64,000 nucleotides of DNA. Origin: Flavobacteriales bacterium (GTDB lineage: Bacteria; Bacteroidota; Bacteroidia; Flavobacteriales_G; Salibacteraceae). Positions 17,152 to 24,903 of this stretch are shown in pieces. The translations under genes and the position numbers were made by a program. Location: assembly GCA_003499525.1 (NCBI GenBank), contig DNTB01000080.1:4172-68171 (forward strand), given 5' to 3'. Under the pieces are notes generated by a model that was given only the letters and a program-made list of their open reading frames with translations, did not search any database and had not been told where the DNA came from. Within the stretch, counting starts at the first letter, position 1. The number at the start of each line of letters is the position of its first letter.

Positions 17152-18456
17152 TTAGTATCTGTACTGGTCGTTTTTGTAAGGGCCTTCAACCCTCACACCG
17201 ATATATTCAGCTTGCTCCTTGGATAATGTTTCCAGTTCTACACCAATTTTTTCAAGATGTAATTTGGCTACTTTTTCGTCCAGGTGCTTGGGTAATGTAT
17301 AAACTTTGTTGTCATAGCTATCCGCTCTATTCCAAAGCTCCATTTGTGCAAGCGTTTGGTTGGTGAACGAATTCGACATAACGAAAGAGGGATGACCCGT
17401 AGCACAACCCAGATTAACCAACCGACCCTCAGCCAGGAGGATTATGTCGTTACCATTAACCGTGTACTTATCTACCTGAGGTTTGATCTGATCTTTAGTT
17501 TCTCCCCAATTATCGTTCAACCAGGCAACATCGATTTCATTATCGAAATGTCCGATATTACAGACGACGGTTTTGTCGTTCATCAATTCGAAGTGTGATC
17601 CCGTAACCACATCTTTATTGCCCGTAGCCGTAACCACGATATCAGCTCTGGGAATGGCATTTTCCATTTTTTTCACTTCATAACCGTCCATGGCTGCCTG
17701 CAAAGCACAAATGGGATCTATTTCGGTAACAATAACTCTTGCCCCTGCTCCTCTTAAAGAGGCGGCTGTTCCTTTACCGACATCGCCATAACCGGCAACA
17801 ACAGCTACTTTTCCTGCAATCATCAAATCTGTTGCCCGGCGAATAGCATCTACAGCAGACTCCTTGCATCCATATTTATTGTCAAATTTTGACTTGGTTA
17901 CTGAGTCGTTCACATTAATAGCTGGAACCGGAAGTGTTCCGTTTTCCTCACGCTGAATCAAACGAAGTACACCAGTAGTAGTCTCCTCGGATATTCCTTT
18001 AATTCCGTTGGCTAGTTCCGGATAATTATCCAGTACCATATTGGTCAGGTCTCCTCCGTCATCCAGTATCATATTCAGCGGCTTTCCATCTTCGAATGCG
18101 AATAGGGTTTGTTCAATGCACCATTCATACTCTTCTTCAGTCATTCCTTTCCATGCAAACACAGGAACACCGCTTTCAGCAATGGCTGCCGCAGCATGGT
18201 CTTGAGTAGAGAAAATATTACAGGAAGACCAGGCCACTTCTGCGCCTAGCTCCACTAATGTTTCGATTAAAACTGCGGTTTGTATGGTCATGTGCAGGCA
18301 TCCTCCGATTCGCGCACCTTCGAGGGGTTTCTGAGCCCCATACTCCTCTCTTAAGGACATAAGCCCTGGCATTTCTGCCTCAGCGAGCTCAATTTCTTTT
18401 CTTCCCCAGGAGGCCAGTGAAATATCTTTTACTTTGTAATTGATTGTTTTTTCCAT
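17152..18456 (-). CDS. ahcY: Adenosylhomocysteinase
   Basis: A 434-aa S-adenosyl-L-homocysteine hydrolase, a cytosolic NAD-dependent enzyme that splits SAH into adenosine and homocysteine and so keeps methylation running. Visible landmarks are the substrate region with GCLHMTIQTAVLIETL, the CNIFSTQDHAAAA loop, the NAD-binding glycine motif VVAGYGDVGKG and the C-terminal DQYRY end that reaches into the neighbouring subunit. Length is normal. Two in-frame ATGs occur (18465 and 18456); the -7 element at 18476-18483 would leave only about 4 nt before the first, so I chose the second. Confidence 0.97.
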   Translation of the reverse strand: MEKTINYKVKDISLASWGRKEIELAEAEMPGLMSLREEYGAQKPLEGARIGGCLHMTIQTAVLIETLVELGAEVAWSSCNIFSTQDHAAAAIAESGVPVFAWKGMTEEEYEWCIEQTLFAFEDGKPLNMILDDGGDLTNMVLDNYPELANGIKGISEETTTGVLRLIQREENGTLPVPAINVNDSVTKSKFDNKYGCKESAVDAIRRATDLMIAGKVAVVAGYGDVGKGTAASLRGAGARVIVTEIDPICALQAAMDGYEVKKMENAIPRADIVVTATGNKDVVTGSHFELMNDKTVVCNIGHFDNEIDVAWLNDNWGETKDQIKPQVDKYTVNGNDIILLAEGRLVNLGCATGHPSFVMSNSFTNQTLAQMELWNRADSYDNKVYTLPKHLDEKVAKLHLEKIGVELETLSKEQAEYIGVRVEGPYKNDQYRY

Positions 18457-18475
18457 TTTTTCCATTTAAAGTTTG

Positions 18476-18483
18476 CAAAAGTA
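18476..18483 (-). promoter_or_regulatory. Bacteroidota -7 promoter element (TACTTTTG) for ahcY
   Basis: The complement reads TACTTTTG, an exact TAnnTTTG match about 20 bp before the chosen ahcY start. It lies in the 41-bp gap shared with the divergent phosphopantetheinyl transferase gene. Confidence 0.4.
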
Positions 18484-18497
18484 CTAATTCAGTATCA

Positions 18498-19088
18498 ATG
18501 GACATCGTTCTTGAAGCGAAACCCTCGCCGGGTTCCAAACTCTATTTAATCAAGCAAACAGATGGCATTGTTCAATCTCAGCTAAATTTAACCCGTGCAC
18601 AGATTAAAAGAAAAGCGGAACGACAGAGTATTTCTTTGATAATCAGAAATATATATGGCCCTGAAGAGCGGGTTCAATACGACGAGCACGGAAAACCTCA
18701 TTTGACCGCGAATACTGATCATATATCTATTAGTCACAGCGGTCCCTTTTTTGCCCTATTGTCAAACAAACAGAAATCCGTAGGAATTGATATTCAATTT
18801 CCTACAAAAAAATTATTTCGGATAAGAGAGAAGTATTTGAGCAGCGATGAATTGAAATTCTGTGAGGGTGATATTCATCGCCATTTACTGTGTTGGAGTG
18901 CTAAGGAAAGCATTTATAAAATGAACGGCATACCCGGAGTCAGCCTGCGATCTGACATAGATATTCTTCCATTTTCGGTGGGTAATTCAGGAATCATCAG
19001 CGGAAAACTCAGAGCGTCAAAAGAGGAACTGAATGTTGATCTGGCTTACTCGTTTATCGATGAATATGCGTTAGTGCATACCTTGTAA
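18498..19088 (+). CDS. 4'-phosphopantetheinyl transferase superfamily protein
   Basis: A 196-aa Sfp/AcpT-type transferase, which moves the phosphopantetheine arm of CoA onto carrier proteins. The family motifs are all present: EHGKPHL, HISISHSG, VGIDIQ with the metal-binding acid, and the W-x-x-KE motif WSAKESIYKMNG. The start at 18498 was chosen because the longer frame begins with a TTG inside the ahcY 5' region. It is followed 18 bp later by the GGGP synthase gene, so the two likely share a transcript, though no functional link is known. The carrier protein it serves is unknown. Confidence 0.88.
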   Translation: MDIVLEAKPSPGSKLYLIKQTDGIVQSQLNLTRAQIKRKAERQSISLIIRNIYGPEERVQYDEHGKPHLTANTDHISISHSGPFFALLSNKQKSVGIDIQFPTKKLFRIREKYLSSDELKFCEGDIHRHLLCWSAKESIYKMNGIPGVSLRSDIDILPFSVGNSGIISGKLRASKEELNVDLAYSFIDEYALVHTL

Positions 19089-19106
19089 TATGGTTATTAT
19101 TGCAGC

Positions 19107-19859
19107 ATGATCTCAGCAGGTATTGAAGAGAAAGTAAGAAAAGGACATAAGATCTTGGCAGTGCTGATCGATCCTGACGAATACGATCAAAAACGACTAA
19201 CCCGTCTATTCTCTAATCCTGCCATTTCGGGTATTGACCTCATTTTAGTTGGGGGAAGTCTTCTGCACGGTGCAGGCATCGAGAAAACCATTGACTTAAT
19301 TAAAGATTTAAGCAATACGCCTGTAATCCTGTTTCCGGGAAATGCGATTCAACTAACGCGCAAAGCTGATGCTCTTCTTCTACTATCTCTGGTTTCAGGA
19401 CGGAATGCTGAATTCCTCATAGGTCAACAAGTCATTGCAGCTCCTTTTCTTAAAGAGTCTGGACTGGAGGTCATCAGCACTGCATACCTTCTAATTGACG
19501 GAGGAAAACCCACAACAGCCTCCTACATCAGTGGCGAACAACCTATTCCAATCGATAAGCCCGCAATTACAGGCACTACGGCTCTTGCTGCCTCCTACAT
19601 AGGAATGAAATGGACCTATCTTGATGCTGGCAGTGGAGCGCAGAAACCTGTTCCATCTTCTCATATCTCGGCAGCAAGAAGACAAATTCGCGGTCCTCTT
19701 ATCACCGGTGGCGGTATAAGAACTGAAGAACAACTGATTGAAGCTTATCGCTCTGGTGCTGATATTGCTGTGGTAGGTAACATACTCGAAGAGCAACCTG
19801 AGACGCTCGAATCCTTTGTGTTTGCGAAAGAGCAGTTCCTACAATCCATCGTCAAATAG
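19107..19859 (+). CDS. Geranylgeranylglyceryl/heptaprenylglyceryl phosphate synthase family protein
   Basis: A 250-aa TIM-barrel prenyltransferase of the GGGPS/PcrB family, which joins a polyprenyl diphosphate to glycerol-1-phosphate through an ether bond. Recognisable are the N-terminal LAVLIDPDEY, the LVGGSLLHG strand, the STAYLLIDGGKPTTAS segment, YLDAGSGAQ, and the phosphate-binding LITGGGIRT and VVGNILEE near the end. Group II enzymes of this family are known from Bacteroidota, but their lipid product in vivo is poorly described. No digeranylgeranyl-type second transferase is visible nearby. Confidence 0.9.
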   Translation: MISAGIEEKVRKGHKILAVLIDPDEYDQKRLTRLFSNPAISGIDLILVGGSLLHGAGIEKTIDLIKDLSNTPVILFPGNAIQLTRKADALLLLSLVSGRNAEFLIGQQVIAAPFLKESGLEVISTAYLLIDGGKPTTASYISGEQPIPIDKPAITGTTALAASYIGMKWTYLDAGSGAQKPVPSSHISAARRQIRGPLITGGGIRTEEQLIEAYRSGADIAVVGNILEEQPETLESFVFAKEQFLQSIVK

Positions 19860-19862
19860 ATT

Positions 19863-19886
19863 ACATATATAATTTTTTATATATGT
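19863..19886. repeat. AT-rich perfect inverted repeat
   Basis: Arms ACATATATAA and TTATATATGT (10 bp, perfect) flank a TTTT loop, 3 bp after the GGGP synthase stop. It may be a weak transcript-end hairpin. Its right end touches the CRP/FNR-like palindrome at 19886-19901. Confidence 0.6.
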
Positions 19887-19901
19887 GTGAGAGTTGTCAC
19901 A
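19886..19901. promoter_or_regulatory. CRP/FNR-family operator, TGTGA-N6-TCACA
   Basis: A perfect TGTGA-N6-TCACA palindrome centred at 19893.5. The TAGTTTTG -7 element at 19923-19930 predicts transcription from about 19936, which places the operator near -42, the class II activator position used by CRP and FNR. Likely regulator: the Crp/Fnr protein at 24904-25587 (inference). Confidence 0.55.
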
Positions 19902-19922
19902 ATGGGGCGTTTCTGAGCGTTT

Positions 19923-19930
19923 TAGTTTTG
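19923..19930 (+). promoter_or_regulatory. Bacteroidota -7 promoter element (TAGTTTTG) for tauE
   Basis: Exact TAnnTTTG match 15 bp before the tauE-like ATG. No TTTG -33 is found at proper spacing; a class II operator sits there instead, as expected for an activator-dependent promoter. Confidence 0.45.
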
Positions 19931-19944
19931 CCTAAATTTAGTAC

Positions 19945-20742
19945 ATGGAATTGTTAGAGGTTTTAGGTTTTGCTTCAGCGGTGGTAATTGGTATCACGCT
20001 TGGACTCATCGGTGGTGGCGGAAGCATACTTACTGTTCCTGTACTGGTTTACCTGCTCAAGTCTGACCCTGTTCAAGCGACGGCATATTCTCTCTTTGTT
20101 GTAGGAGTTTCGAGTGTTGTGGGTAGCATCACTTATTTTAGGAAAGGGTTAGTGGAGCTAAAGACGGCCATTATATTCGGTATCCCCGCAATAATCACCG
20201 TATATGCCACTCGTGCTTTCATTGTACCGGCTATTCCTGAAGAGGTCTTTTCAATGGGAAGTTTCATGGTAACACGAGACATTCTGATCATGGTTTTGTT
20301 TGCAGTCTTAATGATTGCGGCATCCTACACCATGATTAAAGGAAGAAAAGACTCCGGTTTAGGCGACGAGAAACGAACTTTCAACTATCCCATGATTCTT
20401 TTAGAAGGTGTAGTTGTCGGGCTCTTAACCGGACTTGTTGGAGCGGGTGGTGGATTTCTCATCATTCCTGCTCTGGTGGTGTTAAGTAAACTCCCCATGA
20501 AAATGGCGGTTGGTACCTCTTTGGTAATTATTTCCTCAAAATCACTCATCGGATTTTTGGGTGATGTACAGAACCAGCCGATAGACTGGCAATTTCTGGT
20601 ATTTTTTACAAGCATATCAGTTGTCGGTATTTTCATTGGCAGCTGGCTATCGACTAAGGTTGATGGCAGCAAACTCAAACCGGCCTTTGGTTGGTTCGTT
20701 TTGATAATGGGAATATTCATTTTAACGAAATCAATATTATAA
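19945..20742 (+). CDS. TauE/SafE family sulfite/anion exporter
   Basis: A 265-aa inner-membrane protein with about eight helices in two homologous halves, each opening with the family glycine motif: GLIGGGGSILTVPVLVYLL (about residue 20) and GLVGAGGGFLIIPALVVL (about residue 155). TauE/SafE proteins move sulfite, sulfoacetate or related anions out of the cell. It is the first gene of the sulfur island, followed 28 bp later by a single-domain rhodanese. A CRP/FNR-type operator lies in front. Release of sulfite formed during sulfur oxidation is the most natural role here (inference). Confidence 0.88.
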   Translation: MELLEVLGFASAVVIGITLGLIGGGGSILTVPVLVYLLKSDPVQATAYSLFVVGVSSVVGSITYFRKGLVELKTAIIFGIPAIITVYATRAFIVPAIPEEVFSMGSFMVTRDILIMVLFAVLMIAASYTMIKGRKDSGLGDEKRTFNYPMILLEGVVVGLLTGLVGAGGGFLIIPALVVLSKLPMKMAVGTSLVIISSKSLIGFLGDVQNQPIDWQFLVFFTSISVVGIFIGSWLSTKVDGSKLKPAFGWFVLIMGIFILTKSIL

Positions 20743-20770
20743 TCTATTAATAATCAATAATTTATAAGCC

Positions 20771-21097
20771 ATGTTCGAAAATATCAATGCGTTAGTATTT
20801 GAAAAAGAAATGGAACAAAACCCCGAAGCGATTATCCTGGATGTTCGTTCTCAGTGGGAATTTGAATCGGGTCATATCCCGGGTGCAAAGCATTTGGATT
20901 TCTTCTCACCTTATTTAGAGGCTGAACTTAATGATCTTGACAGAGATAAATATTATCTGGTGTATTGCCGAAGCGGGGCGAGAAGTTATACAGCCTGTAA
21001 CGTGATGGCAAATATGGGTTTCAAGAAACTCGCAAACATGATGGGAGGGCTCATCGCCTGGAGAGGCGAAGTGGTCACCATGCAAGAACAGAAATAA
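20771..21097 (+). CDS. Single-domain rhodanese (sulfurtransferase)
   Basis: A 108-aa cytoplasmic rhodanese without signal peptide. It has the CDC25-like fold markers AIILDVRSQWEFESGHIPGA and an active-site loop C66-RSGAR with the catalytic cysteine present, followed by GGLIAWRGE. Rhodaneses carry sulfane sulfur as a cysteine persulfide and pass it to acceptors such as cyanide, thiols or sulfite. It lies in one transcript with the TauE-like exporter and ends in a strong terminator. A link to persulfide produced by the sulfide:quinone oxidoreductase is likely from context. Confidence 0.9.
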   Translation: MFENINALVFEKEMEQNPEAIILDVRSQWEFESGHIPGAKHLDFFSPYLEAELNDLDRDKYYLVYCRSGARSYTACNVMANMGFKKLANMMGGLIAWRGEVVTMQEQK

Positions 21098-21100
21098 TAG

Positions 21101-21128
21101 AAAAAGCCCTGCATCCGCGGGGCTTTTT
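21101..21128 (+). terminator. Rho-independent terminator after tauE-rhodanese
   Basis: Arms AAAAAGCCC (21101-21109) and GGGCTTTTT (21120-21128) form a 9-bp stem ending in a U tract, 4 bp after the stop of the rhodanese gene. Confidence 0.85.
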
Positions 21129-21275
21129 GATTCACAAGTAGAACAATCAACGAATTCTTTTAAATGGGATAAACTACTTGTGCTAAACTAATTATTGCGA
21201 AAAGGAATAAAACCATAATTGTTTCGGCTGTTCTTCATACAAGTAGAAATCCGGAATTTTGGAGAAACAGATAAA

Positions 21276-21306
21276 ACCGGAGCCCCATCTTGCAGGGCTT
21301 TGGTTC
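21276..21306 (-). terminator. Possible terminator after the M3 peptidase gene
   Basis: On the complement, AACC..AGCCC and GGGCT..GGTT can pair with small internal mismatches and are followed by TTATC. It would end transcripts of the M3 peptidase gene, though it lies about 85 bp beyond its stop. The remainder of 21129-21391 shows no gene. Confidence 0.35.
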
Positions 21307-21391
21307 AAATAGTTGTACACCTTCAATTTCTATACTGATATTTTTTGATGGAGATCCACATATGTGGGCCAAATTATGATGTTATCATCGC

Positions 21392-23407
21392 CTAAACCAG
21401 CCCGGATCGCCGGAGCAATATCGTAGGGTCAGGTTCCCGGTTTCTGAACTTTTTAAACAGTTCCATCGGGTCTTCGCTTCCACCTTTACTCAAGATATTT
21501 TCTTTGAATGATGTACTTACTTCGTCATTGAATATGCCCTTTTCTTTGAAAGCCTGAAACACATCAGCCTCAAGAACTTCGGCCCATTTATAACTGTAGT
21601 ATCCGGCTGAATACCCTCCCTGAAATATATGAGAGAACTGACAGCTTACCACAGCATTCTCGGGTACCGGAATCAATGTTGTTTTTTTTGTCGATTCCTT
21701 TTCGAAAAGGTCCACATCCATGGGTTCGGGTAAATTTCCATGCCAAGCCATGTCCAATACACCAAAATTGATTTGACGAAGGGTCTGGTATCCTTCAAAA
21801 AAGGACCGCTGCTCAATAATTTTATCAATTTTATTTTTCGGCAGTGGTTCACCGTTTTTGTAGTGCACGGCCATCAATTTAAGCACATCCTCTTCGTAAC
21901 ACCAATTTTCCATAAGTTGAGAGGGCAGCTCAACAAAGTCCCAGAGCACACTTGTTCCGCTTATTCCAGGATAGGAAACATCAGATAATATTCCATGTAG
22001 TGCATGGCCAAATTCGTGAAATAAAGTTGTAACCTCCTGAAATGACAGAAGCGAAGGCTTATTCGAGGTAGCTGGGGTAAAATTACATACCACTGAAATT
22101 AATGGTATTTGGTTTTCCTCGTGATTCTTACATTGATCGCGAAAGGAGGTCATCCAGGCCCCCTGCCTTTTTCCTGATCTTGGATGAAAATCAAGATAAA
22201 GAACAGCTTTAAGTGAACTCATTTCGTCGAGAACATCATACACCAGCACATCTTTATGATACGTCGATATCTCATGGTTTTGATGAAACGAAATCCCGAA
22301 CAACCTTTTGGCCACTTCAAATGCCGTTTCTAAAACACGGTCCAGAGTGAAGTACTCCCTGATCTCGGATTCGTCTAAATCAAAGTTCTCTTCCTTCAAG
22401 CGTTCTGTGTAATATGCTATGTCCCAGGGTTTTAAATCAACTATCCCATCAACTACAGCTCTATCCTTCAACAACTGCAAATCTTTTAGTGCTGCCGGTT
22501 TTGCTTTTTCCATGAGATCAGCCAAAAAGTCATTTACGGCTTGTTCCGAGCCAGCCATTCGTCGTTTCAAAGTGTAATCTGCATGGTTCTTATATCCTAA
22601 AAGGTGTGCTCTTTTCCAACGGAGTTTTACCAAATTCTCAATGTTCTTGCGGTTATCACGGTCATCCCCTTTACAAGCTCGAAAGACAAATCCTTCATAG
22701 AGCTGTTTTCGCAGTTGACGGTTCTGGCAGTGTTTCATGAAAGGCACATAAGACGGAAAATGCAAAGTGAAAATGTAACCAGCCTGGTTCTTGTCCTTTG
22801 CCTTCTCTGCGGCCATATTCAGAACATCTTCAGGTAGACCCGTCAATTCAGAGGCCTCGACAACCCGTAGCTCAAATTCATTGGTTTCATTGAGTACATG
22901 TTCTCCAAACTTTAAACTGGTTTCAGATAGTTCCTGATCAATCTTCTTTAGTTTCTCCTTGTCCGCGCTATTTAATAGGGCTCCATTTCTGCTAAAACTC
23001 AGAAAAGTTTTTTCGAGCAGAGTAAACTGTTCTGTTGAGAGGGTTGCTTTTTTTCTATGATCCCAGACATATTTTATGCGCTCAAACAAAGCCTTATTGG
23101 TCATCACATAATTCCGGTATTCTGTAATTTTTTCCGAGAATTGAGGTGCTATCTTCTGCATTTCATCATCGGTATTCGCCGAATGAAGGATGAAGAAAAG
23201 AGAAGTCCATTCACTTAATTCTGAACCCGAAAAATCCAAAGCAGCAACGGTGTTATTAAATGTAGGTGTTTCAGAATTGGATATAATCTCCTCAATCTCA
23301 AGTTTGGATTTCTGGATCAAACCTTCTAATGCCGGTATGAAATCCTCGATCTTCAGGAAATCAAAAACTGGGGTTTTATAGGGGCCGCAATAAATATCGA
23401 CTTGCAT
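21392..23407 (-). CDS. M3 family metallopeptidase (oligopeptidase A / dipeptidyl carboxypeptidase type)
   Basis: A 671-aa zinc peptidase. The metal site HEFGHALH (about residue 465) supplies two histidine ligands and the catalytic glutamate; the third ligand glutamate lies in the following FVELPSQLMENW. The long helical N-terminal region (about 1-230) covers the active-site channel, so only short peptides fit. No signal peptide is seen, so it is cytosolic and recycles peptides. Length fits the Dcp/OpdA branch. It sits in opposite orientation inside the sulfur island, between the rhodanese and the sulfide:quinone oxidoreductase genes, and has no evident sulfur role. Confidence 0.92.
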   Translation of the reverse strand: MQVDIYCGPYKTPVFDFLKIEDFIPALEGLIQKSKLEIEEIISNSETPTFNNTVAALDFSGSELSEWTSLFFILHSANTDDEMQKIAPQFSEKITEYRNYVMTNKALFERIKYVWDHRKKATLSTEQFTLLEKTFLSFSRNGALLNSADKEKLKKIDQELSETSLKFGEHVLNETNEFELRVVEASELTGLPEDVLNMAAEKAKDKNQAGYIFTLHFPSYVPFMKHCQNRQLRKQLYEGFVFRACKGDDRDNRKNIENLVKLRWKRAHLLGYKNHADYTLKRRMAGSEQAVNDFLADLMEKAKPAALKDLQLLKDRAVVDGIVDLKPWDIAYYTERLKEENFDLDESEIREYFTLDRVLETAFEVAKRLFGISFHQNHEISTYHKDVLVYDVLDEMSSLKAVLYLDFHPRSGKRQGAWMTSFRDQCKNHEENQIPLISVVCNFTPATSNKPSLLSFQEVTTLFHEFGHALHGILSDVSYPGISGTSVLWDFVELPSQLMENWCYEEDVLKLMAVHYKNGEPLPKNKIDKIIEQRSFFEGYQTLRQINFGVLDMAWHGNLPEPMDVDLFEKESTKKTTLIPVPENAVVSCQFSHIFQGGYSAGYYSYKWAEVLEADVFQAFKEKGIFNDEVSTSFKENILSKGGSEDPMELFKKFRNREPDPTILLRRSGLV

Positions 23408-23416
23408 TAAGTATCA

Positions 23417-23447
23417 TTTTTTTAATCCGATTGTAAAAATATATTTG
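23417..23447 (+). promoter_or_regulatory. Bacteroidota-type promoter for the sulfide:quinone oxidoreductase gene
   Basis: TATATTTG (23440-23447) is an exact TAnnTTTG match; TTTT (23417-23420) stands 19 bp upstream in place of the TTTG -33 element. The predicted leader before the ATG at 23497 is about 43 nt. No TGA-N6-TCA operator was seen here. Confidence 0.45.
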
Positions 23448-23496
23448 TTCGCATGGGGTGGGAGCATATTCTCTTACTCAATCGTATACAATTATA

Positions 23497-24840
23497 ATGG
23501 CTAACAAAAGACATCAAATTTTGGTCATCGGTGGTGGAACCGGTGGTGTAATGGTAGCTGCTCAGCTCAAAAGAGCCCGGGGTGGTTTAGACATTGCAAT
23601 AATAGAACCTTCAGAAACACATGCCTATCAACCCGCCTGGACTTTGGTTGGAAGTGGTCTTATGGATCTAGATTCCACTATAAAACCTGAAAAAAGACTT
23701 ATTCCCTCAGGGGTTTCTTGGATAAAAGAAAGAGTTGAAGATATTGATCCGGACAAGAATGCCGTAAAACTGGAGAGTGGAGATACTGTAGAATATGAGT
23801 ATCTCATCGTGGCTGCAGGCATTCAAATGAACCTTGACGGCATAGAAGGATTGAAAGAATCATTAGGCACGCACGGAGTCTGCTCGAATTATGTGGATCC
23901 AGAATATACTTGGGAAGTCATTCGGAACTTTAAAGGAGGTAATGCTCTTTTTACCCAACCCAGTACTCCTATTAAGTGTCCGGGTGCTCCTCAGAAGATC
24001 ATGTACCTGATGGGAGACTACATTAAAAGCAAGAACATTGAAGAATATACGAACCTCATTTTTGCAACTCCGGGTACGGTAATATTCGGTGTACAGCCTT
24101 TTAGGGATGAGTTAGAACGATACCTAATAAAGTATCATGTCAAGCAGAGATACGGCTATAAGCTTGTAAAAATTGACGGAGAGAACAGGGAGGCCTACTA
24201 CGAAAGGCTTGAATTACCCAACGGCGGTGATCGTTATGTGGTAAATGATGAAAGAAATGCAGCAGGCTGTATGGGATTTGTTTGGGAAGACGGGGCTCGA
24301 CATGTCGTTCAGGAAACAAACAGCCCATTTCATGCCGAAAAGAAGGGCACGCAATATGTCATTAAATATGACCTTTTACATCTGGCACCTCCTCAGTCTG
24401 CCCCAACCTGGTTCCAAAAAACGAAATTGGCAAACCCGGATGGTGTAAATCAGGGGTGGATGGGAGTCGACAAACACTCTATGCAATCCAAATACTACTC
24501 TAATGTGTTTGGCGTAGGAGATATCACCGATTTGCCAACGGCCAGAACCGGTGCCGCCATTCGAAAGCAAGCCCCGGTTGTGGTCAACAACATCACCAGA
24601 TTAATGGACGGCAAAGAAGCGGATTGTAAGAATTACAAGGGATATTCAAGCTGCCCTTTAGTAGTGTCGCATAATAAGATGCTGTTAGCTGAATTTGGAT
24701 ACGATGGGGCCAGAATGTCAGATCCTATTTTGAGTAAGTTCTTTAATACAGGACATGCCAGCTATCCGATGTGGATTCTTAAAAGGTATGGCTTACCTTT
24801 CATGTATTGGAATATGATGTTGAAAGGTTATAACTTTTAG
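23497..24840 (+). CDS. sqr: Type II (animal/mitochondrial-like) sulfide:quinone oxidoreductase
   Basis: A 447-aa FAD enzyme. It opens with the dinucleotide motif ILVIGGGTGGVMVA (residues 8-21) and has a second FAD contact in FGVGDITDLPTARTGAA. The two redox cysteines of the SQOR branch are present: C161 in TPIKCPGAPQKIMYL and C386 in GYSSCPLV. The end, FMYWNMMLKGY, matches the amphipathic membrane tail of animal SQOR. It oxidises sulfide to an enzyme-bound or released sulfane sulfur and passes electrons to quinone at the membrane face. A unique stretch around residues 240-285 is longer than in animal SQOR. The ATG at 23497 was chosen over a frame start 13 codons upstream. Confidence 0.93.
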   Translation: MANKRHQILVIGGGTGGVMVAAQLKRARGGLDIAIIEPSETHAYQPAWTLVGSGLMDLDSTIKPEKRLIPSGVSWIKERVEDIDPDKNAVKLESGDTVEYEYLIVAAGIQMNLDGIEGLKESLGTHGVCSNYVDPEYTWEVIRNFKGGNALFTQPSTPIKCPGAPQKIMYLMGDYIKSKNIEEYTNLIFATPGTVIFGVQPFRDELERYLIKYHVKQRYGYKLVKIDGENREAYYERLELPNGGDRYVVNDERNAAGCMGFVWEDGARHVVQETNSPFHAEKKGTQYVIKYDLLHLAPPQSAPTWFQKTKLANPDGVNQGWMGVDKHSMQSKYYSNVFGVGDITDLPTARTGAAIRKQAPVVVNNITRLMDGKEADCKNYKGYSSCPLVVSHNKMLLAEFGYDGARMSDPILSKFFNTGHASYPMWILKRYGLPFMYWNMMLKGYNF

Positions 24841-24866
24841 GTGTGCTTTTCACATGACGAATATCA

Positions 24867-24888
24867 GGGTGCTTCGGCACCCTTTTTT
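24867..24888 (+). terminator. Rho-independent terminator with UUCG tetraloop after sqr
   Basis: GGGTGC-TTCG-GCACCC followed by TTTTTT, 26 bp after the sqr stop. It is a textbook terminator; the symmetric stem may also help the convergent Crp/Fnr gene. Confidence 0.92.
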
Positions 24889-24903
24889 ATGAAGCGCGTA
24901 TTC

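Noticed and set aside
19863..19886. AT-rich hairpin as a firm rho-independent terminator of the GGGP synthase transcript
   Set aside because: The stem has only one G-C pair at each end and no U tract, so it was kept only as an inverted repeat.
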